A DNA stretch of 41,930 nucleotides from Candidatus Kryptoniota bacterium (GCA_024641705.1 JAHECO010000033.1:1-41930), one strand, 5' to 3'. Positions 23,539 through 32,378 are shown, counted from the first letter of the stretch. Program-made: numbers and translations. Notes: a model not told the origin generated them from the letters alone.

Positions 23539-25257
23539 ATGAGCTGGGTCTTTGGGTTCTGCGGGGCATCCGATGTAGAGGGTGTAAGGAATGGATTGGG
23601 GTCGGCCTTGTTGTTCAGACTTTCCATTCCAGGCCTGTATCTGGAAGCGGGCGGAATTCCGGATACGAGTTTCTATGAGACCACACCGGATGGATCTTCC
23701 GGATGGGTGGCGGTAGGAACCGGGATAAGACTTACCGATTCTCAAGCCGGCTTCCTGACAAAGGACGACTGGAGGTCAGCGATCGCTGCAATGCCTTCCG
23801 GCAGGGCGGGTATCGACGGTCACTTCGTCGCCTTGAGGTGGAACGGCGACAAGGTTGAATGTTTCACAGATCAACTGGGTCTCCGGTCCCTGTATTTCGC
23901 GCAGACACCGCGGGGTGTCTTCCTCTCGACAAGGCTGGATTGGGTAGCGCGGTCCGCCGGGTTGCATCGGATCGACCTAGCCGCCCTCGGCAGCCGGTGG
24001 CTAATGTTCAACCAACTTTCGTACGCCTCGTGTGTCACCGGCATTCAGCGGCTCGGCCCTGGCGGCGAGGCGTGCTTTCAGTCCGGATCAATCGCAAGAC
24101 ACAGCAACAGTCCGTGGTCCCCTTCATTCTCAGACGGACAAGGCGATGGCTCTCCCATTCTCAGTTCACTCTTGGAGTGCGGCTTCGACACCGGCCGCAC
24201 ACCTTCCCTGGGTCTTTCCGGAGGTCTCGATTCGAGGCTGGTGCTCGCCTTCCTCGAAAAGAGGGGGAAAAGGGATTTCGCCGCTCATACCCTTGGCGAC
24301 TCTGAAGATCCGGATGTCAAAATTGCGGATACGATCGCAGGGATCACTGGCCTCGAACATCAACATTTCAGCCCCCCGGCTCCGGATGTGAACTCCCTGA
24401 TAACAATTCTGAGATCGTACGCTCCGCAGTTGATCCTGACCGAACCGGTGACGTCGATCGCGAGGCTCGGATTCGCGATGACACTGCATTCGCAGAACAA
24501 GCTCATGGTGGATGGAGGATTCGGGGAGCTTTCCAGGCGCCAATTCCTTAACCGGTTGGTGACCGCCGGCAAGTCCGCCATTCGCTCACGCGATTCATTG
24601 CGATTGATGAGGATGATGCGATGGCGGCGAGGAGACATCTTCTCTCATGAAGCAACGGAGCAGATGGAGCAGGCTGTACCTGGGGAAATCGAGGAAACAC
24701 TTGAGACGATGCCTCTCCTGCACGAAATAGGTATCGAGAACTTCGTGGATCTCTTCTCGGTCAGGACAAGGTTACCGAACCAGGCCGGACCGGAGCAAGC
24801 ACTGCTCGACAGTGAAGTACTCAACTACATGCCGTTTGCACAGCCATCATTCCTCCGGAACACATTTGCCACTTCGGTCTCGCTCAGATCGAACGGACGG
24901 AATTTCAAAAGGCTCATCAAACAGCTTGACCCGAGGCTCACGAGAATTCCCCTGACGAAATCCGGTCTTATATACCCGTTTCGCCTCTCCCGCCGCATTG
25001 CATGGCTTCTTCTCAACTTCAAAGCGAGACTAGGAAAAGGTTTCAGAGACCCGTTCCCCGATAATATCCTGCACATTTTGAAGGAATATGTCTTCGATGT
25101 GGCACATTCGAAAGAGGTCACGACATGCGATTTCTACGACCACGCAAAGATAACAACGGCTATAGAGAGATATTACAGGGGTGATGCAGACTTCAGATCA
25201 AGTGTGGATTGGTGGCTGGCATTTGAGTTGTGGCGACAATCTCTGCACACCGAATGA
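23539..25257 (+). CDS. Asparagine-synthetase-like ATP-dependent amidoligase without the glutaminase Cys
   Basis: A 572-residue member of the AsnB family. The N-terminal half (about 1-190) looks like the class II glutamine amidotransferase fold (DGHFVALRWNGD, FTDQLGLRSLYFA) but begins MSWVFGFCG, so the catalytic Cys2 is missing and glutamine hydrolysis is not expected. The second half has the PP-loop ATP pyrophosphatase motif LGLSGGLDSRLVLAF (about 220-235) and a YP-x-R-like region late. Glutaminase-dead relatives act in beta-lactam, lasso-peptide and polysaccharide-modifying pathways using other nucleophiles or ammonia. No partner gene of such a pathway is adjacent; it is flanked by gaps and appears monocistronic. 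SD AAGGGG supports the start. Confidence 0.82.
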   Translation: MSWVFGFCGASDVEGVRNGLGSALLFRLSIPGLYLEAGGIPDTSFYETTPDGSSGWVAVGTGIRLTDSQAGFLTKDDWRSAIAAMPSGRAGIDGHFVALRWNGDKVECFTDQLGLRSLYFAQTPRGVFLSTRLDWVARSAGLHRIDLAALGSRWLMFNQLSYASCVTGIQRLGPGGEACFQSGSIARHSNSPWSPSFSDGQGDGSPILSSLLECGFDTGRTPSLGLSGGLDSRLVLAFLEKRGKRDFAAHTLGDSEDPDVKIADTIAGITGLEHQHFSPPAPDVNSLITILRSYAPQLILTEPVTSIARLGFAMTLHSQNKLMVDGGFGELSRRQFLNRLVTAGKSAIRSRDSLRLMRMMRWRRGDIFSHEATEQMEQAVPGEIEETLETMPLLHEIGIENFVDLFSVRTRLPNQAGPEQALLDSEVLNYMPFAQPSFLRNTFATSVSLRSNGRNFKRLIKQLDPRLTRIPLTKSGLIYPFRLSRRIAWLLLNFKARLGKGFRDPFPDNILHILKEYVFDVAHSKEVTTCDFYDHAKITTAIERYYRGDADFRSSVDWWLAFELWRQSLHTE

Positions 25258-25293
25258 GGAGGGAACCGGACTCGATTCACGACTCCGTCCAAA

Positions 25294-25322
25294 TTGATAC
25301 TCACCCTGCTCGCGGTTAAATT
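25294..25322 (+). promoter_or_regulatory. Sigma-70-like promoter of the M16 peptidase operon
   Basis: TTGATA (25294-25299), 17 bases, TAAATT (25317-25322), in the 191-base gap before the first M16 gene. Confidence 0.5.
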
Positions 25323-25448
25323 TCCAGTGTGAACATTAGGGCATGTTCGAAACGCGATCTTTTCGCGTCCACCTTCGTTGATACATCGACTAACGGGGTT
25401 GCCAAGACCTGCTCTTGAATAACCATTTAACCAGGAAGGAGTAACTTC

Positions 25449-26804
25449 ATGACAAGAACCGTCATCGGTATATGTCTGTCCCTTCTGGTTTTGTCGGCAG
25501 CGGGCGCTGCAGAAGCGGGCTCGACCTTTCCGTACAAGTACCAGAAGGAGACTCTCCCGAACGGCCTCACCGTATACATGATCCCGATGGAGACACCGGG
25601 ACTCGTGTCCTACTACTCTGTGGTACGAACCGGGAGCCGCGATGAGGTAGAACAGGGGAAAACCGGATTCGCGCACTTCTTTGAACACATGATGTTCCGC
25701 GGCACCAAGAAATATCCGGCCGCGGTGTACGACAGCATCGTGACGAGCATCGGTGCCAGCGCAAATGCGTACACGACGGATGATCTCACGGCCTATTATC
25801 TGAACTTCGCAAAGGAAGACCTGGAAAAAGTGATCGACCTTCAGAGCGACCGGTTCCAGAATCTCTGGTACGAAGAACCGGACTTCCAGACCGAGGCCGG
25901 TGCGGTCTACGGGGAGTACAGGAAGAGTATCACGCAACCTTTTCTCCTTCTCATGGAAAAGATGCAGAACACTGCCTACGATGTGCACACGTATAAACAC
26001 ACGACCTTCGGATTCGAAGAAGACATCAAGGCGATGCCCCAGGCTTACGAGTACAGCAAGTCTTTCTTCCACAGGTTCTACCGCCCCGACAATGTCGTCA
26101 TACTTATCGCCGGAGACATCGATACGGCACAGACGATGAGCCTCGTGAAGAAATACTACAGTTCATGGGAAAAGGGCTATGTTCCGCCCGCCGTCAAACC
26201 CGAGCCGCCTCAGAAGGGCGAACGAACCGCAGAAGTATCTTACCCCGGCAGGACTCTCCCTATCATCGACATCGCGTACAAGGGCGACGCCTTCGATCCG
26301 GGCAACAGAGACTATGTAGCGGCACTTCTGCTCGGTGACCTCGCCTTCAGCGAGAACAGCGACCTATACAAGAAACTTGTCATCCAGGAACAGAAGGTGC
26401 AGTTCCTCGGCGCCGATATACCGATGAACAGGGACCTCCCTCTCTTCCAGATATTCTCGATGGTCAAAGATGTGAACGATGTTGCTTATGTGCGGGACGA
26501 AGTCTACCGGACCCTCGATGAATTCAAAACCAAACCGGTCGACGAAAGGAAGCTTAACGACCTGAAAAAGAGAAACAAGTACGGCTTCATCATGTCTCTG
26601 AATACGCCCGACAATGTCGCTGGTGCACTCGCCCGTCTAGTGGCGCTCACGGGCGGCATCGAGGTTGTCGATCAGCTCTATACAACCATGGATTCTATCA
26701 CGCCGGAAGACGTGATGGACGCCGCGAAGAAGTATTTCAGCCCGGAACGCCGGACGGTTGTCGTGCTGAAATCAGCGACTGACGGGAAGGGAGACCAGCA
26801 ATGA
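25449..26804 (+). CDS. Secreted M16 zinc peptidase (active-site subunit)
   Basis: A pitrilysin/mitochondrial-processing-peptidase-type metalloprotease. The 451-residue protein has a cleavable signal (1-23, ending AAEA-G) and the inverted zinc motif H76-F-F-E-H80 with the distal Glu in the conserved TEAGAVYGEY helix about 75 residues later, then the second M16 lobe. Members of this two-gene arrangement act as heterodimers in the periplasm on unfolded peptides. AAGGAG precedes the ATG, and the stop overlaps the partner gene by ATGA. Confidence 0.93.
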   Translation: MTRTVIGICLSLLVLSAAGAAEAGSTFPYKYQKETLPNGLTVYMIPMETPGLVSYYSVVRTGSRDEVEQGKTGFAHFFEHMMFRGTKKYPAAVYDSIVTSIGASANAYTTDDLTAYYLNFAKEDLEKVIDLQSDRFQNLWYEEPDFQTEAGAVYGEYRKSITQPFLLLMEKMQNTAYDVHTYKHTTFGFEEDIKAMPQAYEYSKSFFHRFYRPDNVVILIAGDIDTAQTMSLVKKYYSSWEKGYVPPAVKPEPPQKGERTAEVSYPGRTLPIIDIAYKGDAFDPGNRDYVAALLLGDLAFSENSDLYKKLVIQEQKVQFLGADIPMNRDLPLFQIFSMVKDVNDVAYVRDEVYRTLDEFKTKPVDERKLNDLKKRNKYGFIMSLNTPDNVAGALARLVALTGGIEVVDQLYTTMDSITPEDVMDAAKKYFSPERRTVVVLKSATDGKGDQQ

Positions 26805-28312
26805 AAAGCGCACTGACTATTCTGCTCGCACTTTTGCTCACTGCACCGTCACCGACCACGGCCGGAGTACCGACGGTGCCGGAGAGCAACCTGGTGCTGC
26901 TCCCCGTGAAGAACGATCCGACGATATCCTTCCGCATCTGGTTCAAGGTGGGGTCGCAGAACGACCCTGCCGGCAAGGAAGGTCTCGCTGCAATCACCGC
27001 CGAGATGGTCGCAGATGCGTCCACGCAGAAAAACAGCTACGACCAGATACTCGACAAGCTCTTCCCGCTCGCCGCTAGCTACAGCGCGACGTGCAACGTC
27101 GAAATGACAGTAATCTACGGGAGGACCCACAAAGACAACCTTGACGATTACTACCCTCTCCTGACCGACGCAATACTCTCCCCGGCGTTCAAGCAAGAGG
27201 ACCTCGACCGGATAAAGAGCAGGACGCTCAACTACCTCGAGAACATGTTGCGGTATGCCAGCGACGAAGAGCTCGGCAAGGCGGTGCTGTACAATGAGAT
27301 ATTTGCAGGCACGCCGTACGGGCATATTACACAAGGATTCATTGCAAGCGTCAAGGGAATCACGCTCGACGATGTAAAGAGTTTCTACCAGATGTACTAT
27401 ACACGCGACAACGTTGTGATAAGCCTGGGCGGCGGATATGACGCCGATCTCGTGGAGAAGCTCCGCGGAGACCTCGGCACCTTGCCCGCGGGCGCGCCTA
27501 CCGCGGTATCGAAGCCTCAACCGCAGAAAATCGACGGGCTCAACGTGACGATCGTCGAGAAGGACGCGAAAGCCACGGCGATCAGCATGGGATTCCCGAT
27601 CGACATCAACCGCGGGACGAAAGATTGGTACGCCCTCGCGATCGCGAACTCGTGGCTCGGGGAGCACCGCAACTCGTCAAGCCACTTGTACCAGGTCATC
27701 CGAACGGCGAGAGGCCTCAACTACGGCGACTACTCCTACATCGAGAATTATCCCAACGGCGGCAGATTGGAGCTCCCTCCGCAGAACGTCTGCAGGAGGC
27801 AGCAGATATTCGAGATCTGGATACGTCCCGTACCGAACGAGGCACGCCACTTCGCGCTGCGGGCTGCGATCCGGGAGTTCAGAAACCTTGTCAACAACGG
27901 GATGACCGAGAGCGAGTTCAACCTGACCAGAAATTTCCTGAAGAAGTATGTACTCCATTACGCCGAAACTACTTCGGAACGGCTCGGTTACGCTCTTGAC
28001 GACAGGTTCTATGGCATCGACGGCAGCCACCTCGACATATTCAGGAAGATGATGGACGAGGTTACACTGGCCGACGTGAACAACACCATGAAGAAATACT
28101 GGAACACCGAGAATATGGAGATCGCGATCATCACGAAAGATGGCCAGTCTCTTAAGGAGGCGCTGGTCAACGACACCCCGAGTCCGATAACATACCAGAC
28201 TCCAAAGCCCGAGTCGGTACTGAATGAAGACAAGGTAATAAGCGTCTATTCTTTGAAAGTGAAGGCGGAGAATATCAAAATACTGCAGGTCGCTGATCTG
28301 TTTGAGAAGTGA
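26801..28312 (+). CDS. Secreted M16 family partner subunit lacking the zinc motif
   Basis: A 503-residue protein with a signal peptide (about 1-22) and two M16-type domains. The region that should carry HxxEH reads GKEGLAAITAEM, so the metal site is absent and it is the non-catalytic subunit. The C-terminal lobe contains the R-x-x-x-x-L-x-Y-G-D-Y-like pattern (RTARGLNYGDYSY) corresponding to the substrate-binding Arg/Tyr region of the family. Translationally coupled to the active subunit, matching known M16B pairs. The last about 70 residues are an extension after the canonical fold. Confidence 0.9.
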   Translation: MKSALTILLALLLTAPSPTTAGVPTVPESNLVLLPVKNDPTISFRIWFKVGSQNDPAGKEGLAAITAEMVADASTQKNSYDQILDKLFPLAASYSATCNVEMTVIYGRTHKDNLDDYYPLLTDAILSPAFKQEDLDRIKSRTLNYLENMLRYASDEELGKAVLYNEIFAGTPYGHITQGFIASVKGITLDDVKSFYQMYYTRDNVVISLGGGYDADLVEKLRGDLGTLPAGAPTAVSKPQPQKIDGLNVTIVEKDAKATAISMGFPIDINRGTKDWYALAIANSWLGEHRNSSSHLYQVIRTARGLNYGDYSYIENYPNGGRLELPPQNVCRRQQIFEIWIRPVPNEARHFALRAAIREFRNLVNNGMTESEFNLTRNFLKKYVLHYAETTSERLGYALDDRFYGIDGSHLDIFRKMMDEVTLADVNNTMKKYWNTENMEIAIITKDGQSLKEALVNDTPSPITYQTPKPESVLNEDKVISVYSLKVKAENIKILQVADLFEK

Positions 28313-28358
28313 CAACCAGGCCCAAGAAAGACGAAGAGGCTGTCCAGAAAGTCTTGTC

Positions 28359-28440
28359 TGTCATGCTGAACGAAGTGAAGCATCCATTTTTCAGAACGAA
28401 TAAGTGGATTCTTCAGTCGCTCCGCTCCTTCAGAATGACA
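28359..28440. repeat. REP/MITE-like imperfect palindrome
   Basis: Outer arms TGTCATGCTGAA...ATCCA (from 28359) and TGGAT...TTCAGAATGACA (to 28440) pair over most of about 28-36 bases, the right arm carrying a small insertion (GTCGCTCCGCTCC against ACGAAGTGAAG), with an AT-rich centre. This sequence type resembles dispersed intergenic palindromes I associate with several environmental bacterial genomes. It lies between the convergent M16 partner and fucosidase genes and could act as a bidirectional terminator. Confidence 0.7.
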
Positions 28441-28503
28441 TTTTCCTTGTTTTGGGACAACCTCTTTTGTTACCATCCTGTTTCTAATACGGCGGGAATC
28501 CGT

Positions 28504-30519
28504 TCACTTCTTGAAGTAGAGCATCGAATCTGGTACGGCCTGCTTCGTCATTCCGCCCCCCTCAACCTCAAGCTTGAGACCATCGCTGCCCTGCCCCTGG
28601 AAATAGTCAATGCGAACGGGGTGATACCCTTCGGAGAGTGCGATGAGGCCCTGCTTCTCGGTCATGCCGTGAAGCCCGTCGTCGTCGGCCACAAGTTCAT
28701 CGCCGATGTACAGTTTGCTCCCGTCATCGGAACTGAGGTAGAAGGCGTAGACTCCGTCCTTCGGGATCTTGATGTAGCCAGTGTACTCCATCCCGTAATA
28801 CTCCTGCGCCCGCTTGGCCGGCAGAACGACGGCGGGTAGCACCGCTTCGCGCTCAGGGGTAAGCTTTCCGAAGTCGGGCATAGAAGTCCACTTTCCTTCG
28901 AAGTATTTGTACTCTATTCCACTTGATGTATCCTCGACTCTCACTGCGGGTTTCGCTTCAACTCTATTGAAGACCGCCGTGGAGACACCGCTCACGGGCT
29001 GACTGTCCCGGAAATATCCGGCCGTGACGGTCGTCGTGGCATTTATTGCAATCGGTCCCTTGTAAAGAGGAGAGCTCGCCGTCGGCTGCTGTCCGTCCAG
29101 GGTGTAATGAATTTCAGCTCCGGGCACCGGTTGCACCGTCGCTTCAGTCGAGCCCAGAAACATCTTCAGCTCCGGCCCGATCACAGGCGGGTTGTAGATT
29201 TCCGGTTTGCCGGTGAACTCCAGCACTACCACGGTGCAGATGCTGTCCGGCTCGGCTTTAGGGACCGATATCACCAGCGCGTCACCTTTCCTGTCAACCT
29301 TAAGCGGAGCATGCGCTTTATCGGACAGGATAAAGGTGCGCTGCGGCTTGCTGGTTACACCGTGGAGGACAAGCTCTCCATCGGCCGGCCAGTCGAACAC
29401 TTCGAGGTACAGCTTGCCCGGCTTCTGAGTGCAACGTCCCCATGGAAGTTGCGTCGTAAACGGACTGGCAGTCGTGCCGTAAATGGCGTCTCCGTTCATC
29501 TTCAGCCACATTCCCATCGTGTCGAGACGCGCCACTTCCGGCTCGGGGACAATGCCTTCGGCCGTCGGTCCGACGTTCAGCAGGTAATTCCCGCCTTTGC
29601 TCGCGATGTCGATAAGGTTTCGTAACAGGGTCTTCGACGATTTGAAATCGAAATCCGATGAGTTGTACCCCCAATTATTATTGATAGTCATGCACGTTTC
29701 CCAATCGTGTCCTGGGATGCCGTTCGGAGGAATTTGCTGTTCAGGCGTCTCGTAGTCTCCGGCCCCGCCCACGCGATTGTTTATGATCAACGTGGGATCG
29801 AGCTTCCTGAGGTAATCGTATATCTCCTGCCCGTCCTTCTCAGTCCAGCCGTTCATCCAGCCGCCGTCGAACCAGATGACAGCCGGATGATATTGAGTGA
29901 CGAGCTCCTTGAGTTGAGTCTTCATGTAGTCGATATACGCCCCTTTCTCACCGGGCTTGAAATGAGTCGGGTTATAAGTGGGGTGTTCGGGGTCCGGGTC
30001 GGCGGCCGCCTGGTACGGACTGTGCCAGTCCATGATCGAGTAGTAGACGGAGAACTTCACGCCGTATTTCCGACACGCGGCGCTCAGGGCTTTGAGAGGA
30101 TCCTTGTGCCAGGGTGTCGCTTCGACGACGTTGTAGGATGTTGCTTTTGTATCGAACATGCAGAACCCGTCATGGTGTTTCGAAGTGATGACCAGGTACT
30201 TCATGCCGGCGTCGTGTGCCGTCTTCGCCCACAGGTCGGCGTCGAACTTGGTCGGATTGAACTCCTCAGCATACTTCTCATATTGCCCGCGGGGAACGTG
30301 GCCGTTCGTCATATACCATTCGCCTTTTGCGGGTATAGCGTAGCTCCCCCAGTGGATGAACATGCCGAACCTTGCATCCACCCACCACTGCATGCGGGCC
30401 TCTTTCTGCTTCGCCATTTCAGTCTGGGCGAACGTATCTCTGAAGCCTAATGTCATAAGAAGCAATCCGCACGCCAACAGAGTGGGAATGCGCAGTTTTC
30501 CGTAACCCATTTGTCTCAT
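28504..30519 (-). CDS. Exported GH29 alpha-L-fucosidase with CHB_HEX-like and PA14 domains
   Basis: Hydrolyses terminal alpha-linked L-fucose from glycans. The 671-residue protein has a signal peptide (about 1-31, ending TFA-Q), then the GH29 barrel with WWVDARFGMFIHWG, SKHHDGFCMF (H115, H116) and the nucleophile D218 in AVIWFDGGW, running to about residue 360 with the standard LLNVGPTAEG motif. Next come a beta-sandwich, a chitobiase-C-like module (about 470-525, YTLDGQQPTASSPLYKGP) and a PA14-type carbohydrate-binding domain (about 570-660, DGVYAFYLSSDDGSKLYIGD). It is monocistronic behind its own promoter and operator-like repeat. Polysaccharide-utilisation genes such as SusC/D are not adjacent. 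Confidence 0.94.
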   Translation of the reverse strand: MRQMGYGKLRIPTLLACGLLLMTLGFRDTFAQTEMAKQKEARMQWWVDARFGMFIHWGSYAIPAKGEWYMTNGHVPRGQYEKYAEEFNPTKFDADLWAKTAHDAGMKYLVITSKHHDGFCMFDTKATSYNVVEATPWHKDPLKALSAACRKYGVKFSVYYSIMDWHSPYQAAADPDPEHPTYNPTHFKPGEKGAYIDYMKTQLKELVTQYHPAVIWFDGGWMNGWTEKDGQEIYDYLRKLDPTLIINNRVGGAGDYETPEQQIPPNGIPGHDWETCMTINNNWGYNSSDFDFKSSKTLLRNLIDIASKGGNYLLNVGPTAEGIVPEPEVARLDTMGMWLKMNGDAIYGTTASPFTTQLPWGRCTQKPGKLYLEVFDWPADGELVLHGVTSKPQRTFILSDKAHAPLKVDRKGDALVISVPKAEPDSICTVVVLEFTGKPEIYNPPVIGPELKMFLGSTEATVQPVPGAEIHYTLDGQQPTASSPLYKGPIAINATTTVTAGYFRDSQPVSGVSTAVFNRVEAKPAVRVEDTSSGIEYKYFEGKWTSMPDFGKLTPEREAVLPAVVLPAKRAQEYYGMEYTGYIKIPKDGVYAFYLSSDDGSKLYIGDELVADDDGLHGMTEKQGLIALSEGYHPVRIDYFQGQGSDGLKLEVEGGGMTKQAVPDSMLYFKK

Positions 30520-30582
30520 TGATCTTCTCGATTAGTTAGTTCACTGGTGAAATTCCGCACTCTGGCAGAATCCGGAGCGCCG

Positions 30583-30603
30583 GTACCGCGCCAATCCCGG
30601 TAC
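30583..30603. promoter_or_regulatory. Inverted repeat at the fucosidase transcription start
   Basis: GTACCG (30583-30588) and CGGTAC (30598-30603) flank nine bases, placed directly after the -10 box on the minus strand. The position is typical of a repressor site, for example a sugar-responsive regulator. No regulator gene is adjacent. Confidence 0.4.
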
Positions 30604-30609
30604 GGTTCA

Positions 30610-30638
30610 ATTCTACCAAACAATTCTCTCTTTATCAA
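30610..30638 (-). promoter_or_regulatory. Sigma-70-like promoter of the fucosidase gene
   Basis: On the minus strand TTGATA (30633-30638), 17 bases, TAGAAT (30610-30615). The leader before the start codon is about 85 bases. Confidence 0.6.
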
Positions 30639-30738
30639 CTCGGCGATGTACGATTCCAAACCAAGATCAACAATCAAGAGACCAAACTGTCAGAATGACA
30701 AATAAAGCCATCGCGTGTTCCTCTTGTTTTGCGTTGGG

Positions 30739-30763
30739 ACTCAAGCGGAAACTTCGCTTGAGT
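30739..30763. repeat. Perfect 9-base-stem hairpin in the fucosidase / unknown-gene divergent gap
   Basis: ACTCAAGCG (30739-30747) and CGCTTGAGT (30755-30763) around a 7-base loop. No T-run follows, so it is not an obvious terminator. The 475-base gap 30520-30994 otherwise holds the promoters listed and no credible gene. Confidence 0.5.
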
Positions 30764-30809
30764 TCAGCAATGCCTCTCAAACGAGAACATCGCCCGATTG
30801 AGTATCGTG

Positions 30810-30838
30810 TTGATTTTGAGATGGGACAGTTCTACATT
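30810..30838 (+). promoter_or_regulatory. Possible promoter of the 30995 gene
   Basis: TTGATT (30810-30815), 17 bases, TACATT (30833-30838), giving a leader of about 155 bases. Moderate match only. Confidence 0.35.
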
Positions 30839-30994
30839 TTCTCCGTCAGATATCACGGGCTGTCAGAACCAACCACACACCGACCTGTATTTAGCTGCCT
30901 CCAGGACCAGACCACGAAGAGCCGCACGTCAGACAAAGTGCAGCCGCGTGACGTTGGTTTCAACAAATTTCAACAGACAACAGTGGAGGGTGTC

Positions 30995-31492
30995 ATGACG
31001 GACGAGAAACGAAATTCCGACGAATGCTGCCCAAAATTCGACCCTGCTCCATGGGATGGGAAGGCGCACTACTGGACCGACAAACTCTTCATCAGGGATA
31101 CGATCCCTGAAGTATTCCACGTACCTCTCCCCGGCACTATCAAGCGGATGATGGGAAGGATGTGGAAGATGGCTCAGGCATCGCACGCGGATCCCGAGAT
31201 GAAGGACTTCATTGCTATGGCATACGACCCGAGTCCATGGAAGTCGGAGTTCTACATGGCGGTAACGAAAGAAGTTCCGGGCGCCGACAACGTAAAGCTT
31301 TCCGGGACCTTCCTGACCAAGGTATTCGACGGCCCGTACAACGCCGTGCCGAAATGGATCAAGGAAATGGACGGCTACGTCGCGACGAACGATAAGATCA
31401 CCAAGAAATATTATTTCTACTTCACGACCTGCCCCAAGTGCGCAAAGAAGTACGGGCACAATTACGTGGTGGCCTTCGCGGAGGTGGCGTAG
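30995..31492 (+). CDS. Conserved protein of unknown function with C-terminal CPKC motif
   Basis: A 165-residue soluble protein with no signal peptide. The start at 30995 follows GGAGG at good spacing; the open frame upstream lacks one and is discounted. The N-terminus has a Cys pair (ECCPKFDPAPWDGKAHYW), the middle the conserved-looking DPSPWKSEFYMAVTKEVPG and LSGTFLTKVFDGPY, and the end YYFYFTTCPKCAKKYGHNY. I recall this pattern from a widespread uncharacterised family sometimes labelled 'hydrolase' without evidence. The fold may be of the GyrI-like ligand-binding type, which is conjecture. The four Cys and a His could bind a metal. Confidence 0.75.
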   Translation: MTDEKRNSDECCPKFDPAPWDGKAHYWTDKLFIRDTIPEVFHVPLPGTIKRMMGRMWKMAQASHADPEMKDFIAMAYDPSPWKSEFYMAVTKEVPGADNVKLSGTFLTKVFDGPYNAVPKWIKEMDGYVATNDKITKKYYFYFTTCPKCAKKYGHNYVVAFAEVA

Positions 31493-31638
31493 GAGAAACA
31501 CGGAGAGCGAATCCCCGGACGAGCTGCCGCAGCACATGGTAGTACCCTGCGCCGTGCATCGCGGGGATGGCGAACTAATCGTTCGTCATCTCCCGGCAGC
31601 GGACCTGGCAGATGCTTCACAAAATGACAGAGGGTAAG

Positions 31639-32220
31639 ATGGACAGAAAAGATTTCCTAAGGTCCTGCGGCTTCCTGGGCGCAGGTTCGTGTTTGTTCCC
31701 GAGTTCGGTCGGTGTCGCCGCAGAGTTTCTCTCTGACGACCCGAAGGAAACGCCCTGCAAAGAGAAACAGGAATTCGCCCTGAAGTGGGTGAAGCGATTC
31801 TTCGACAACTTCGACGCGAGCCTGGACGAACCGAAACGCAGAGAGATCATGGAGAAATGCGGAAAGTCATGCTTTGAAGGGAGCATGCAGGGGAGGAAAG
31901 TCAACACGGTAGATGTGGACCGGCTGATCGAAGCCATCAACAAAAGCACGGGTGAAATCGCAGCGAAACGCGACGGAAACGTCGTCGATTTTCATTTTGT
32001 AGGAAACCCGGACGGGCTGAAGATCGCCGACGGTTATTGCCTTTGCCCTCTTGTCGAGAATGGACCGGAAGATTTGTCAGGGACTTACTGCGATTGTTCG
32101 GTAGGATACGTACGGGAGATGTTCAGAACATATACCGGCAAGGCGGTTTCCGTCGAACTTCTCGAATCTCTGAAGCGTGGCGGAAAGACGTGCCGGTTCA
32201 GGGTTACAATCAATACGTGA
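31639..32220 (+). CDS. Exported Cys-rich protein of unknown function (Tat-like signal)
   Basis: A 193-residue protein starting at the ATG preceded by GAGGG. Residues 1-30 (DRKDFLRSCGFLGAG followed by a hydrophobic stretch) resemble a Tat signal with R-K in place of R-R. The mature part has a helical region with paired Cys (MEKCGKSC) and a C-terminal domain with YCLCPLVENG, YCDCSVGYVREMF and CRFRV motifs, resembling an uncharacterised family (DUF6144-like in my recollection). About eight cysteines suggest a metal or redox role. It is in the same direction as the 30995 gene with a 146-base gap. No function can be assigned. Confidence 0.72.
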   Translation: MDRKDFLRSCGFLGAGSCLFPSSVGVAAEFLSDDPKETPCKEKQEFALKWVKRFFDNFDASLDEPKRREIMEKCGKSCFEGSMQGRKVNTVDVDRLIEAINKSTGEIAAKRDGNVVDFHFVGNPDGLKIADGYCLCPLVENGPEDLSGTYCDCSVGYVREMFRTYTGKAVSVELLESLKRGGKTCRFRVTINT

Positions 32221-32257
32221 CATCGTCCGGGAACATTGGCAAGCGGTAGGGATTCAG

Positions 32258-32331
32258 TAGCGGAGGAGGGATTCGAACCCCCGACACGCGGATTATGATT
32301 CCGCTGCTCTAACCAACTGAGCTACTCCGCC
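32258..32331 (-). tRNA. tRNA with CAU anticodon, probably elongator tRNA-Met
   Basis: A 74-base cloverleaf on the minus strand: acceptor GGCGGAG pairs with CTCCGCT (a G-U first pair), the D arm is GCTCAGTTGGTTAGAGC, the anticodon stem GCGGA/TCCGC encloses loop ATCATAA with anticodon CAT, and the T arm contains GGTTCGAAT. The 3' CCA is not encoded. A CAU anticodon is shared by initiator Met, elongator Met and lysidine-modified Ile2; the absence of initiator features favours elongator Met, but Ile2 is not excluded. Confidence 0.92.
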
Positions 32332-32378
32332 GACTCTGAATTAATTTAGCTGTTACGGCCGTGCCGTTCAAGACAGAA

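Noticed and set aside
23280-23627. 115-codon minus-strand frame in the gap before the AsnB-like gene
   Set aside because: Overlaps the start of a recognised gene, has no SD and no protein-like features.
23539-25257. Lasso-peptide cluster based on the AsnB-like gene
   Set aside because: No transglutaminase-like B protein, RiPP recognition element or convincing precursor peptide is adjacent.
30695-30994. Upstream extension of the 30995 gene
   Set aside because: Contains a hairpin and promoter-like sequence. The internal ATG has a strong GGAGG.
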